A stretch of DNA of 64,000 nucleotides, taken from positions 129,948 through 193,947 of the forward strand of contig NZ_MQWD01000001.1 of assembly GCF_002283365.1 (NCBI RefSeq). The letters are read 5' to 3'. Source of the DNA: Rubrivirga marina (lineage in GTDB: Bacteria; Bacteroidota; Rhodothermia; Rhodothermales; Rubricoccaceae). The position numbers and the translations under genes are program-made. Below the pieces are notes generated by a model that was not told the origin of the DNA, made no database searches, and saw only the letters and a list, made by a program, of their open reading frames with translations. Shown here piece after piece: positions 43,205-52,292 of the stretch; position 1 is the first letter of the stretch, and every line of letters begins with the position of its first letter.

Positions 43205-45505
43205 ATGCCCCGAGCCGCCCGTCTGCTCTCCCTCGCCGCCGCCCTCCTGGCGGCCGGCGCGACTGCCCAGCCGACCTACGTCAACGCCGTCATCCCGGGC
43301 GACCACCCGGACCCCACGCTCACGCGCATCGGCGACGACTACTACACCACCGGCTCGTCGTTCAACGTCACGCCGAAGATCTACCACTCGACCGACCTCG
43401 TCCACTGGCGGGTCATCGCCCAGCCGGTCTCGGCGGCGTGGGAGCTCTACGACGACCGCCCGGCCGGCGGCGTGTGGGGCGGCCACACGGTGTTCCACAA
43501 CGGCCAGTACTGGCACTTCTTCGGGCTCGACCCGAACGGCCGCCAGATGTACTTCGTCACGGCCGACCGGGTCGAGGGGCCGTGGAGCGAGCCGACCCGG
43601 ATGATCGTGCCCCCGGGCGAGCGTGGGTTCGGCGTCGACAACTCCGTCTTCATCGACGACGACGGTCGGTGGTTCCTCCTCACCAAGAACGGCGAGGCGT
43701 TCAACTTCTTGGTCGAGCTCGGCGACGACGGCCAGCCGAACGGGGTCGTCCTCGACCTCTCGTGGCTCAACCCGGAGCCCGAACTGCCCTACGGGTGGGC
43801 CGAGGGCCCCGTCATGTGGAAGCACGACGGGTACTACTACTACAGCTTCGCGCAGCACCTCGTCGGCAACCAGTACGTCATGAAGAGCGCGGTCCAAGGC
43901 GCCCCGCTCTCCGACGACCCGGCCGCCTGGGAGACGCCCCGCATCCTGTTCGAGGGCCCGCGCGGCGCCTTCAGCACGCCGAACCACAGCTCGCCCGCCG
44001 TCACGACCCCGAACGGGACCAGCTGGGTGATCTCGCAGTCGTACGACGCGAGCCGGAGCAGCGAGTGGCAGGCGCTCGGGCGGCAGGGCGTCCTCAGCCA
44101 GATCGGCTACGACGCCGACGGGTGGCCGACAGCCCAGTACCCGAACGGGCCCGAGGACGCGCCCGACCTCCCCAGCAGCGGGATCCCGTGGACCGTCCCG
44201 CGCTCCGACTCCTTCGACGGCGCGGAGGTCGCGCCCGACTGGTCCTTCCTCGGCTACACCCCGGACGACACGTACTCGCTCACGGCCCGGCCGGGCTGGC
44301 TCCGCCTCACGCCGACCGGCGGCCGAACCTTCCCAGCGACTCCAGGCCAGAACACCGTCATACAGAACGCCGCCGAGAAGGCGTACTCGCTCGTCACGCG
44401 CGTCGACTTCGACCCCGAGGACAGCGAGGACGAGGCCGGCCTCTGGACGTTCAACGGGCCCGAGACGCTCGTCGCCAAGGTGTTCGTCTCGTCCGACGTC
44501 GGCGACGTGCCCGCCGTCGTCTCCTTCTTCGACGACGCGTACACGGGCGTCGCCCCGCTCGAGGCCGAGGGCCCGGTCTGGCTCCGCCTCCACCGCAACG
44601 GCCACGACGTCACGAGCGCCTACAGCACCGACGGCCTCACGTGGACCGACCTCAGCACGGTCGACGTCTCGCGGATGGACCGCCACCAGCCGGTCTCGGA
44701 GGGCGGCATGGACTTCAACGCGTTCACGGGCAACCAGCAGGGCCTCTACGTCCGTGGTGAGGTCCCGGCCGACTTCGACCTCTACGTCTACCGCGACGCC
44801 TACGCGCCCATCCCCGCCCAGTACCCGTCGAACTACAACGGCGTGACCCCGTCCGCCTCGGGCGCCCTCGGGGGGATCCACGACGGCGACTGGGCGATGT
44901 ACGCCGGGGTCGAGTTCGGCGGCCCGGGCGACGGCGGCGACGACGTCGACTACCCGTTCGCGCCGGAGGCCCTGACCGTCGAGGCTGCCGGCACCGTCGG
45001 CGGGACCATCGAGGTCCGCCTCGACTCGCTCGACGGACCCCGAATCGCGGAGATCACGGTCGGGCCGACGGGCGGCACGTCGACCTACGAGACCTTCGGC
45101 GCCGAGGTCGACGCGATCAGCGGCCAGCACGACGTGTTCCTGACGTTCTCGGGCTCGGGGACGGGCGCGCTGTTCACCCTCCGGAGCCTCACGTTCACGC
45201 CGCAGGCGCTCGACACCGCGTCGGACGACGCGCCGCGACCGACCGCGTCGCTCGCCCCCAACCGACCGAACCCCTTCGGGATGGAGCCGACGACGATCGC
45301 GTTCTCGCTCGACGCCCCCGGCCGCGTCACGCTGGCCGTCTACGACGTGCTCGGCCGCGAGGTCGCCACGCTCGTCGACGGCGTCCGCCCGGCCGGGACC
45401 CACGCCGTCCCGTTCAGCGGCGCCGGCCTCCCGAACGGGCTGTATGTCTACCGGCTCACGGTCGGCGAGCACACCGAGGCGCGGACCATGACCCTCGTCC
45501 GCTAA
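43205..45505 (+). CDS. Secreted GH43-CBM6 arabinofuranosidase/xylosidase with T9SS tail
   Basis: 766 residues, signal peptide MPRAARLLSLAAALLAAGAT. The propeller shows VIPGDHPDPTLTRIGDDYYT (base Asp), GVDNSVFIDDDGRWFLL and YGWAEGPVMWKHDGYYYYSF (acid Glu). A GH43 C-terminal beta-sandwich (about 340-530) is followed by a CBM6-like module (about 530-660: ALTVEAAGTVGGTIEVRLDS) and a T9SS domain (LAPNRPNPFGMEPTTIAFSL, LGREVATLVDGVRPAGTH, ending MTLVR). It is the longest of the three GH43 enzymes and the only one with a T9SS tail, so it probably works at the surface beside GH10 and GH30. First gene of the plus operon with GH51 copy 2 and CE15. Confidence 0.92.
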   Translation: MPRAARLLSLAAALLAAGATAQPTYVNAVIPGDHPDPTLTRIGDDYYTTGSSFNVTPKIYHSTDLVHWRVIAQPVSAAWELYDDRPAGGVWGGHTVFHNGQYWHFFGLDPNGRQMYFVTADRVEGPWSEPTRMIVPPGERGFGVDNSVFIDDDGRWFLLTKNGEAFNFLVELGDDGQPNGVVLDLSWLNPEPELPYGWAEGPVMWKHDGYYYYSFAQHLVGNQYVMKSAVQGAPLSDDPAAWETPRILFEGPRGAFSTPNHSSPAVTTPNGTSWVISQSYDASRSSEWQALGRQGVLSQIGYDADGWPTAQYPNGPEDAPDLPSSGIPWTVPRSDSFDGAEVAPDWSFLGYTPDDTYSLTARPGWLRLTPTGGRTFPATPGQNTVIQNAAEKAYSLVTRVDFDPEDSEDEAGLWTFNGPETLVAKVFVSSDVGDVPAVVSFFDDAYTGVAPLEAEGPVWLRLHRNGHDVTSAYSTDGLTWTDLSTVDVSRMDRHQPVSEGGMDFNAFTGNQQGLYVRGEVPADFDLYVYRDAYAPIPAQYPSNYNGVTPSASGALGGIHDGDWAMYAGVEFGGPGDGGDDVDYPFAPEALTVEAAGTVGGTIEVRLDSLDGPRIAEITVGPTGGTSTYETFGAEVDAISGQHDVFLTFSGSGTGALFTLRSLTFTPQALDTASDDAPRPTASLAPNRPNPFGMEPTTIAFSLDAPGRVTLAVYDVLGREVATLVDGVRPAGTHAVPFSGAGLPNGLYVYRLTVGEHTEARTMTLVR

Positions 45506-45545
45506 GCTCCCCGTCCTCGTCGCCCCCCTGCCCTCCCCCTCCCCC

Positions 45546-47072
45546 ATGCCCCGCCTCCTCCTCTCCCTCGCCCTGCTGGCGCTCGCCGCCAGCGCGTCGG
45601 CCCAGCCGCTCCGCATGATCGTCGACGCCGAGGCCGGCGAGACCACGATCAACAAGCACATCTACGGCCACTTCGCCGAGCACCTCGGCCGCGGCGTCTA
45701 CGACGGCCTCTGGCGCGAGACCGACGACGGCTGGGAGATCAACGACGACGTCGTCGAGGCGCTCCGCCAGATCCAGATCCCGAACCTCCGCTGGCCCGGC
45801 GGCTGCTTCGCCGACTACTACTTCTGGGAGGACGGGATCGGGCCCGTCGAGGACCGCCCGACCGTCGTCAACAACCTGTGGGGCGGCGTGACGGAGGACA
45901 ACGGGGTCGGCATCCACGAGTTCATGGAGCTCGTCGACCGACTCGACACGGAGCCCATCGTCGTCGGCAACGTCGGGAGCGGGACGGTCCGGCAGATGGC
46001 CGACTGGTGGCAGTACGTGAACCACCCGGGCCCGAGCCCGATGGCCGACCTCCGCGCCGAGAACGGGCGCGCGGAGCCGTGGAACATCCGGTTCTGGGGC
46101 GTCGGGAACGAGAGCTGGGGGTGCGGCGGCAACATGGACGCGGCGTACTACGCCGACCTCTACAAGCGCTACGCCACGTTCCTCCACGGGTACGGCAACG
46201 TCCGCCCGTTCCGGATCGCCGCGGGCCCGGCCGGCGACGACTACGACTGGACCGAGACGCTCATGCGCGAGGCCGGCGGCATGATCGACGGGATCGACGT
46301 CCACCACTACACGATCAACGGCGACTGGACGACCTCGAAGGGCCCGGCCGTCGGGTTCACCGAGGCCGAGTGGTTCGAGCTCATGCAGCGCGCGCTCCAG
46401 ACCGACGACATCATCCGCGGGCACTCGGCCATCATGGACCGCTACGACCCACAGAACCGCGTCTGGCTCATCATGGGCGAGTGGGGCACGTGGCACAACC
46501 CGTACCCGGGATCGAACCCCGGCTTCCTCTACCAGCAGAACACGCTCCGCGACGCGATCGTGGCCGCGGCCTCGCTCAACATCTTCAACCAGCACGCGCG
46601 GCGCGTCAAGATGGCCAACATCGCGCAGACGGTGAACGTGCTCCAGGCGATGATCCTGACCGAGGGCGACCAGATGATCCTGACGCCGACGTACCACGTG
46701 TTCGACTTCTACAAGGCGCACCAAGACGCGACGCTCCTCCCGATGCAGATCGACCGCGGCACGTACACGTTCGAGGGCCAGTCGATCCCGGCCGTCAGCG
46801 CGTCGGCCTCGCGCGACGCCGAGGGCCGCGTCCACGTCACGCTCGCCAACATGCACCCGCGCGACGGGTTCGACATTCAGGCCTCGATCCGCGGGCTCGG
46901 CGACCGCTCGGTCTCCGGCCAGATTCTCACGGCCGACGCGTGGGACGCCCACAACACGTTCGAGGCGCCCGAGACGCTCGTGCCCATGGACTTCGACGGC
47001 GCCCGCCTCGACGGCGAGACGCTCTCGATCGACCTCCCGGCCAAGTCGGTCGTCGCGCTGACACTGGAGTAA
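45546..47072 (+). CDS. GH51 alpha-L-arabinofuranosidase (copy 2)
   Basis: 508 residues, signal peptide MPRLLLSLALLALAASASAQ. NKHIYGHFAEHLGRGVYDGL, LRWPGGCFADYYFWEDGIGP, acid/base in FWGVGNESWGCGG (Glu about 189) and nucleophile in LIMGEWGTWHN (Glu about 312) identify GH51. It is strongly similar to the copy at 41343 over the whole length (for example identical VTEDNGVG and MADWWQYVNHPGPSPMADLR), which points to a duplication followed by divergence. It follows the GH43 gene by 40 nt and precedes CE15. Periplasmic removal of arabinose from arabinoxylan fragments is expected; the two copies may prefer different linkages or chain lengths. Confidence 0.92.
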   Translation: MPRLLLSLALLALAASASAQPLRMIVDAEAGETTINKHIYGHFAEHLGRGVYDGLWRETDDGWEINDDVVEALRQIQIPNLRWPGGCFADYYFWEDGIGPVEDRPTVVNNLWGGVTEDNGVGIHEFMELVDRLDTEPIVVGNVGSGTVRQMADWWQYVNHPGPSPMADLRAENGRAEPWNIRFWGVGNESWGCGGNMDAAYYADLYKRYATFLHGYGNVRPFRIAAGPAGDDYDWTETLMREAGGMIDGIDVHHYTINGDWTTSKGPAVGFTEAEWFELMQRALQTDDIIRGHSAIMDRYDPQNRVWLIMGEWGTWHNPYPGSNPGFLYQQNTLRDAIVAAASLNIFNQHARRVKMANIAQTVNVLQAMILTEGDQMILTPTYHVFDFYKAHQDATLLPMQIDRGTYTFEGQSIPAVSASASRDAEGRVHVTLANMHPRDGFDIQASIRGLGDRSVSGQILTADAWDAHNTFEAPETLVPMDFDGARLDGETLSIDLPAKSVVALTLE

Positions 47073-47157
47073 CGGCCCCGCCCGCCTCGGGCCGATTCCG
47101 GACGCGGGAAACCGGGTGGGGCGAGTCGTATGATGACTCCGCCCCACCGCACCGCCC

Positions 47158-48555
47158 GTGCCTCCTCTCGCCCTCGGCCTCCTCGCCCTGCTCCTGACCC
47201 TGCCCGCCTCGGCGCAGCCCGCGTGGCGGTCGATGTCGCCGGAGGAGCGGCAGGCCTATGTCGCCGAGCTCCAGCGCGAGGCCGAGGCCGATCGCCAGCG
47301 GATGATGGAGCTCCTCGGCGTCGAGACGCCGTCGGGGCTGCCGTCGTGGGAGGACGACCCGAACCGGCCGGCCCACATCGTCCCCCGCGAGGGGACGGTC
47401 AACTGGTACGACGAGGCCGGCAACGTCCACGTCCGCGGCGAGTGGGGGCGGTGGTCGAACTACGTCGAGGCCGAGGCGGGCGGGCCCGAGCCCCTCGACC
47501 CGCTCGTCCTCCGCTCCGGCCGCCGGGTCGAGACGCCGGAGCAGTGGTGGACGCTCCGCCGCCCGCAGATCCTGGAGGACTACGTCGTCGAGCTCTACGG
47601 CCGCACGCCGGCCGGCACGCCGGGGGTCTTCTTCCGAGCCGTCGGCCCCGACTCAACGGCGGGCGGGGCCACCGTCCGCCAGGTCGTCGGGCGGATCGAG
47701 GACGCGCGCCTGCTCCCGACCGCGCCGCGGATCGAGATGACGCTCTACCTCCCCGAGGGCGCCGAGGCCGTCCCGGTCGTCGTCCAAGTCGGCGGGTTCT
47801 GGGGACAATCCGATGAGCTCCCCGAGCCGGTGCGGCAGGCGCTCGACCGCGGCTGGGCGTTCGCGACGGTCGAGACCGGGCCGATCCAGATGGACAGCGG
47901 CGCCGGCCTCGACGAGGGCGTCATCGGATACATGAACGGCGGTCGGCCGCGCGACCCGGACGACTGGGGCGTCCTCGCGGCCTGGGCCTGGGGCCTAAGC
48001 CGCGCGCTCGACTACCTCGATCAGGCGCCCGAGACCGACGCCGCCCGGGCCGCCATCACGGGCCACTCGCGGAACGGCAAGGCCGCCCTCCTCACGGCCG
48101 CGCTCGACACGCGCTGGGCCGCCGCCTGGCCGTCGTGCGCCGGCGCGATGGGCACGTCGCTCGAGAAACGGGACTGGGGCGAGACGATCGACAACGTGGC
48201 CTCAGCGGGCGGCTACCACTGGATGGCCGGGACCTTCCTCACCTACGCCGGCCGCTGGGACGCGATGCCCGGCGACGCCCACTTCCTGATGGCCCTCGTC
48301 GCCCCGCGCCCCCTCTTCGTCACCGGCGGCACGACCGACCAGTGGTCGGACCCCCACGGCGAGTTCCTCGCGGCCGTCGCCGCCGACCCGGTCTACGAGC
48401 TCTTGGGCGACCCGGGCCTCCCCACCACGGAGATGCCTGCGCCCGACGTCGCCCTCACGAGCGGCGCGCTCGCCTTCCGCAACCACGAGGGCGGCCACAC
48501 ACCGGCCCCCGACTGGCCCGTCTTCTACGACTGGCTCGGCCGCTACGTCGAGTAG
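47158..48555 (+). CDS. CE15 glucuronoyl methylesterase-like hydrolase
   Basis: 465 residues starting with GTG at 47158, which directly gives the signal peptide PPLALGLLALLLTLPASAQ. The CE15 nucleophile motif is AAITGHSRNGKAALL (Ser about 304; the family form is G-C/H-S-R-x-G-K), followed by WPSCAGAMGTSLEKRDWGET and the His in FRNHEGGHTPAPDW. Glucuronoyl esterases cut ester bonds between lignin and the 4-O-methyl-glucuronic acid branches of xylan. This fits the GH30 and GH10 xylanases, although no alpha-glucuronidase is present in the window. It is the last gene of the plus operon; a putative regulated promoter for the next gene begins about 95 nt downstream. Confidence 0.87.
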   Translation: MPPLALGLLALLLTLPASAQPAWRSMSPEERQAYVAELQREAEADRQRMMELLGVETPSGLPSWEDDPNRPAHIVPREGTVNWYDEAGNVHVRGEWGRWSNYVEAEAGGPEPLDPLVLRSGRRVETPEQWWTLRRPQILEDYVVELYGRTPAGTPGVFFRAVGPDSTAGGATVRQVVGRIEDARLLPTAPRIEMTLYLPEGAEAVPVVVQVGGFWGQSDELPEPVRQALDRGWAFATVETGPIQMDSGAGLDEGVIGYMNGGRPRDPDDWGVLAAWAWGLSRALDYLDQAPETDAARAAITGHSRNGKAALLTAALDTRWAAAWPSCAGAMGTSLEKRDWGETIDNVASAGGYHWMAGTFLTYAGRWDAMPGDAHFLMALVAPRPLFVTGGTTDQWSDPHGEFLAAVAADPVYELLGDPGLPTTEMPAPDVALTSGALAFRNHEGGHTPAPDWPVFYDWLGRYVE

Positions 48556-48648
48556 CCGACCTCCGTGCCGGTCCCGGAGGGGAGCCGACGCCGGGCCGCC
48601 GACCTCGCCGGCGCCCTGCAGAAGGGCCCACGAGTGGTGGAGGCGTCC

Positions 48649-48698
48649 CATATGGGCAGGTCCGCCCAGACACTGAGCGGTAGGAGTCGAGTAGCGTG
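48649..48698 (+). promoter_or_regulatory. LuxR-box-type promoter of the FAD monooxygenase gene
   Basis: The palindromic box CATATGGGCAGGTCCGCCCA (48649-48668, TGGGC-N6-GCCCA) is followed after exactly 23 nt by TAGCGTGAG (48692). The same box, spacing and downstream element occur at three other promoters in the next 6 kb. The start codon at 48750 is about 50 nt further on. Confidence 0.75.
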
Positions 48699-48749
48699 AG
48701 GGCACGCCGGCCCGTTTCCGGGCGGTCCCCCGTCTCTCTTCCAACGCTG

Positions 48750-49934
48750 ATGATCGCCTCCTCCTCTCCTCCACCGTCGTCTCCCCGAGTTCTCGTCGTC
48801 GGCGGGGGCATCGGCGGGCTCGCCGTGGCCGTCGGGCTCCGGCGGGCCGGGCTCCCGGTCGAGGTCGCCGAGGCGGCCCCGGCGCTTGAGCCCGTCGGGG
48901 CCGGCATCGTCCTCTGGCCGAACGCGCTCCACGCGCTGGACCGGCTGGGTCTGGGCGCGGCCGTCCGCGCGGTTTCGCAGCCGAGCGCCGGCGGGGCCAT
49001 CTGGACGCCCGACGGAAGGCCGCTCGTCCGGGTCGACCCGGAGGCGCTCGCCGCCCGCCTCGGCGAGGCCCCGCGCGCCATCCACCGGGCCGACCTCCAA
49101 GCGGTCCTGGCAGACGCGTTCGACGGCCCGCTCCACCTCGGCGCCCGCGTCATCGGCATCGAGGACGAGGGCAAGCGCGTGCGGGTCCGGGTGGCGGACG
49201 ACCGGGAGTTCGAGGCCGACGTCCTCATCGGAGCGGACGGGCTCCACTCGGCCGTCCGGTCGGCGCTCCACGGGGCCGCCGCTCCGGCCTACGCCGGGTA
49301 CACGGCCTGGCGGGGCGTCGCGCAGGCGGACGGGGCGGTGCTGGACGGAGAGGCCGTCGGCCGCGGCCAGCGGTTCGGGCAGGTCCCGCTCCCCGACGGC
49401 CGGGTCTACTGGTTCGCCACGGCGACCGTCCCAGCGGGCGGCCGAGACGCCGCCCGAGACGAGTTGGTCCGCCGCTTCACCGAGTGGCACCCGTCGGTGC
49501 GGTCCCTCGTCGAGGCCACTCCCGAGGGCGCCGTCCTCCGCAACGACGTCTCGGACCGGCCGCCGCTTGGCGTGTGGGGCCGGGGCCGGATCACGCTCCT
49601 CGGCGACGCCGCGCACCCGTCGACGCCCAACCTGGGCCAGGGGGCGGGGCTCGCGCTCGAAGACGCCGCCGTGCTGGCCGACCGGCTCGGCAGCACACGC
49701 GACGGGCTCGCCGCGCTCCGGGACTACGAGGCCGCACGGTCCGGCCGGACGGCCGCCGTCGTTCGCCGGTCACGCCGCGTCGGCGCGCTGATGCAGGCGT
49801 CGAACCCCGTCGCGGTCGCCGCTCGCACCCTCCTCCTCCGGCTGACGCCGCCCCGCGCCGTCCTCGCCCAGACCGCTCGCGTCGGGGCCTACGACGCCTT
49901 CAGAGACGAGCCTCCCTCCCTGCCCGTGACGTGA
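48750..49934 (+). CDS. FAD-dependent monooxygenase (aromatic hydroxylase-like, group A)
   Basis: 394 residues; no signal peptide, so cytoplasmic. The dinucleotide-binding motif VLVVGGGIGGLAVAVGLRRA is at the N-terminus, the DG motif in VLIGADGLHSAVRSAL and the FAD ribityl motif in LLGDAAHPSTPNLGQGAG. Together these define class A flavoprotein monooxygenases (UbiH, salicylate and urate hydroxylase relatives), which use NAD(P)H and O2 to hydroxylate aromatic or similar substrates. A start upstream in the same frame is possible, but the ATG at 48750 fits the predicted promoter spacing. It is separated from CE15 by its own LuxR-box promoter and ends at a bidirectional terminator. The substrate is unknown. 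Confidence 0.87.
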   Translation: MIASSSPPPSSPRVLVVGGGIGGLAVAVGLRRAGLPVEVAEAAPALEPVGAGIVLWPNALHALDRLGLGAAVRAVSQPSAGGAIWTPDGRPLVRVDPEALAARLGEAPRAIHRADLQAVLADAFDGPLHLGARVIGIEDEGKRVRVRVADDREFEADVLIGADGLHSAVRSALHGAAAPAYAGYTAWRGVAQADGAVLDGEAVGRGQRFGQVPLPDGRVYWFATATVPAGGRDAARDELVRRFTEWHPSVRSLVEATPEGAVLRNDVSDRPPLGVWGRGRITLLGDAAHPSTPNLGQGAGLALEDAAVLADRLGSTRDGLAALRDYEAARSGRTAAVVRRSRRVGALMQASNPVAVAARTLLLRLTPPRAVLAQTARVGAYDAFRDEPPSLPVT

Positions 49935-49974
49935 CCGAGGCCGACGGACCCGGCGCGGAGGCCCTACCCCTCAT

Positions 49975-50002
49975 GCGGGACGCCCACCGAGGGGCGTCCC
50001 GC
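49975..50002. terminator. Bidirectional terminator hairpin
   Basis: GCGGGACGCCC (49975-49985) pairs perfectly with 49992-50002 around a 6-nt loop, in the gap between the convergent monooxygenase (stop 49934) and T9SS protein (stop 50049) genes. No clear T-run on either side. Confidence 0.65.
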
Positions 50003-50048
50003 AACGCTCGGACTGGGGAGGGCGGAGACGAGAGGGCGGGCCGGCTCG

Positions 50049-51392
50049 TCACCGAGCGACGGTGAGCGGGCGGGTGACGGCCCCCACGGCGGTCCCCACG
50101 CGCACGAGATAGAGGGCCGGCGGGAGCCGGGAGGCGTCGACCTGGAGCTCGTGGCTGCCGGCCGCCAGCGGGCCCTCGTGGAGGAGCGCCACGCGCCGGC
50201 CGAGCGCGTCGAGCACCTCGGCGACGACCTCGCTCGCCGCCCCCAGGGAGAGGGTGGCGCGGGCCCCCACCGGCGTCGGGTTCGGCCACACGCCCAGCCC
50301 CACCTCCGGCGCCTCGTTCGGCCCGCCCTCGCCCGCCGTGCCGACCGCGAGCCGCGTCTCGACCTCGATCCAGTAGATCGACAGGGCTCCGAACGGGGCC
50401 TCGAAGTCCAGGGTGACCTCCGAGCTGTACGCCCCCGCGTTGCGACGGCGGATCTCCATCGGGCCGTCCGTAGGCACGTGCCGCGCCGAGATCCGGTAGC
50501 GACCGATCGGGACGTCGGCCACCGCCCACCCGTCGCCAGTGTGGACGGCGGCCCGTGTGATCGTCGCGCCTGCGCTCCCATCCACGAGCGGGCCGACCGG
50601 CGCCAGGGTCAGCTCCACGTCCGACTCCGTTATCCCGAGCGGGACGTAGACGAGCACGGGGCTCCCGTAGAACCGGCCCTCGGCCCTCGGCCCGGCGATC
50701 CGCCAGTCGAAGGACCGGACGGCGCCGAGGTTGCCCGCGAGCGGGCCGGCGTCGGGGTGGAGGTCGAACCGGAAGGTCTGCCCGCCGAACTCCCGGTCGG
50801 TCGTCGCCACCACGGACCACGTGGAAGGGATGGGCAGGAGGTCGAGCCGGTAGCACCCGTTGCTCCCCGTCGTCCCCTGGACGGTCGACCCGGGGAGGGA
50901 CTGGCTGTGGGCCGTCACGAGGGCGCCGGCGAGCGGCCGGCCCTGCGTGTCGACGGCCCCGCCGGTGACGACGTACGGAGTCACGCTCGACCCGCATGGG
51001 GGGGCCGGGCCGCCCTCGCCCACGGTGACCGTCGCCCGGTACGCGCCGGTCTCGGCCGGGGCGTAGGACGTGACGACGACCCGGTAGACGCCGGATTCCG
51101 GGGCCACCTCCTCGATGTAGGAGCGGGTCCGGCTCCCCTCGTAGTCGTCGTTCTCCCACGCCCCGCCGTCCGGGCGGACGACGAGGAGGTAGGGGTCGAA
51201 TGCGGTCGAGACGAGGTCGACTTGAACGAGGTGGCCGGCCTCGACGTCGACGTCGTACGCGTCGAAGTACTCGCCGGACGCGAGCGTCGGGTCGCCCGAT
51301 TCGAGGCGGCCGTCGAACGTCTGGGAGGTCGTGGACTGAGCGGCCGAGGCGGTCGTGGTCAGGGCCAGCGCGAAGGCGAGAAGGGCTCGCAT
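50049..51392 (-). CDS. T9SS-exported protein with PPC and carboxypeptidase-regulatory-like domains
   Basis: 447 residues, signal peptide MRALLAFALALTTTASAAQ. Residues 25-125 resemble a bacterial pre-peptidase C-terminal (PPC) domain (VDVEAGHLVQVDLVSTAFDP, GVYRVVVTSYAPAETGAYR). Then comes a carboxypeptidase-regulatory-like fold (GGAVDTQGRPLAGALVTAHS, GSNGCYRLDLLPIP) and a further beta domain. A T9SS tail closes the protein (VWPNPTPVGARATLSL, LGRRVALLHEGPLAAGSH, ending LTVAR). No catalytic domain is visible, so it may be a surface adhesin or binding protein. It is the only exported member of the set of four genes with the LuxR-box promoter, with the box 57 nt upstream of its start. Confidence 0.75.
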   Translation of the reverse strand: MRALLAFALALTTTASAAQSTTSQTFDGRLESGDPTLASGEYFDAYDVDVEAGHLVQVDLVSTAFDPYLLVVRPDGGAWENDDYEGSRTRSYIEEVAPESGVYRVVVTSYAPAETGAYRATVTVGEGGPAPPCGSSVTPYVVTGGAVDTQGRPLAGALVTAHSQSLPGSTVQGTTGSNGCYRLDLLPIPSTWSVVATTDREFGGQTFRFDLHPDAGPLAGNLGAVRSFDWRIAGPRAEGRFYGSPVLVYVPLGITESDVELTLAPVGPLVDGSAGATITRAAVHTGDGWAVADVPIGRYRISARHVPTDGPMEIRRRNAGAYSSEVTLDFEAPFGALSIYWIEVETRLAVGTAGEGGPNEAPEVGLGVWPNPTPVGARATLSLGAASEVVAEVLDALGRRVALLHEGPLAAGSHELQVDASRLPPALYLVRVGTAVGAVTRPLTVAR

Positions 51393-51417
51393 GGGTCGGT
51401 TGGGTTGGGGTGAGCTC

Positions 51418-51468
51418 CGAGGCTACCGGCCGCCGATCCGGGCATGGATGGGCAACCCTGCCCATTTC
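51418..51468 (-). promoter_or_regulatory. LuxR-box-type promoter of the T9SS/PPC protein gene
   Basis: On the minus strand the box GAAATGGGCAGGGTTGCCCA (51468-51449) is followed after exactly 23 nt by TAGCCTCGG (from 51425). Box and spacing match the other three promoters; the downstream element differs slightly (TAGCCTC against TAGCGTG). Confidence 0.75.
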
Positions 51469-51570
51469 CTCCGCACCCGGCCGGAACCGACCCCGAGCGC
51501 CCGACCCGAGCCATCGGCGCCCCAGGCCGGGAAGGCCTCACGACGAGGGGCAGGCGGTGCGGCCCCGCCA

Positions 51571-51620
51571 CAAATAGGCCGTTCTGCCCACGGAGCGCGA
51601 ACGGGCAGACGGGTACCGTG
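51571..51620 (+). promoter_or_regulatory. LuxR-box-type promoter of cupin gene 1
   Basis: The box CAAATAGGCCGTTCTGCCCA (51571-51590) is followed after exactly 23 nt by TACCGTGGG (51614). The cupin start codon lies at 51675. The left half-site is TAGGC in place of TGGGC. Confidence 0.75.
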
Positions 51621-51674
51621 GGACATCGCCGGTCTCCGCGCTCGAGATCGGACGTCCTCTTGCCCCACCCTCTC

Positions 51675-52292
51675 ATGCCCCCCTACCCCTACACCATCGA
51701 CAACGGCCTCGGTGAGCGGCTCACGTTCGTCCGCCGGATCGCGACCCCACGCGGGGCCCGCCTGGAAGGCAAGACCCTCGTCGCCCCAGGCGCCGGGCCG
51801 CCGATGCACGTTCACCACTTCGAGGACGAGGCGTTCACCGTCGCCGAGGGCCGGCTCGGGTACGAGCGGGCGGGCGAACCGCCGGCCTTCGCGGGACCGG
51901 GCGAGACGGTCATCTTCCGCGCGGGCGAGGCCCACCGGTTTTGGAACGCCGGCGACGGCGACCTCCGGTGCTCGGGGTGGATCGAGCCGGCCGGCAACGT
52001 CGAGTATCTCCTCCGTGAGCTGTTCGCGTCGCAGAAGCGGAACGGGGGCAGCCGGCCGGACCCGTTCGACGCGGCGTTCCTCGCGCACCGCTACCGGAGC
52101 GAGTTCTCGATGACGGCGATCCCGGCATTCGTCCGGAGGCTCGTCTTTCCCATCGTGGTCGCTCTCGGACACGTTCTCGGGAAGTACGCGGCGTACGCCG
52201 ACGCCCCCGCCCCGCTCGACCGGCCGGCAGGCCCGTCGCCCGTCACTCCACCCATCGCCGGGCCGAGGCGGGCCGTTACGCCGGCTGCATGA
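51675..52292 (+). CDS. Cupin-domain protein 1 with hydrophobic C-terminal segment
   Basis: 205 residues, no signal peptide. A cupin_2 barrel occupies about 35-115: motif 1 is GPPMHVHHFEDEAFTVAEG (HxHxxxE metal ligands) and motif 2 is GETVIFRAGEAHRFWNAG (His). A hydrophobic stretch (IPAFVRRLVFPIVVALGHVL) near 145-175 could associate with the membrane. Such small cupins may be dioxygenases, isomerases or binding proteins; nothing decides between them. The start at 51675 agrees with the conserved promoter element 60 nt upstream. Its 3' end overlaps the stop of the convergent LuxR pseudogene by 17 nt. Confidence 0.78.
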   Translation: MPPYPYTIDNGLGERLTFVRRIATPRGARLEGKTLVAPGAGPPMHVHHFEDEAFTVAEGRLGYERAGEPPAFAGPGETVIFRAGEAHRFWNAGDGDLRCSGWIEPAGNVEYLLRELFASQKRNGGSRPDPFDAAFLAHRYRSEFSMTAIPAFVRRLVFPIVVALGHVLGKYAAYADAPAPLDRPAGPSPVTPPIAGPRRAVTPAA

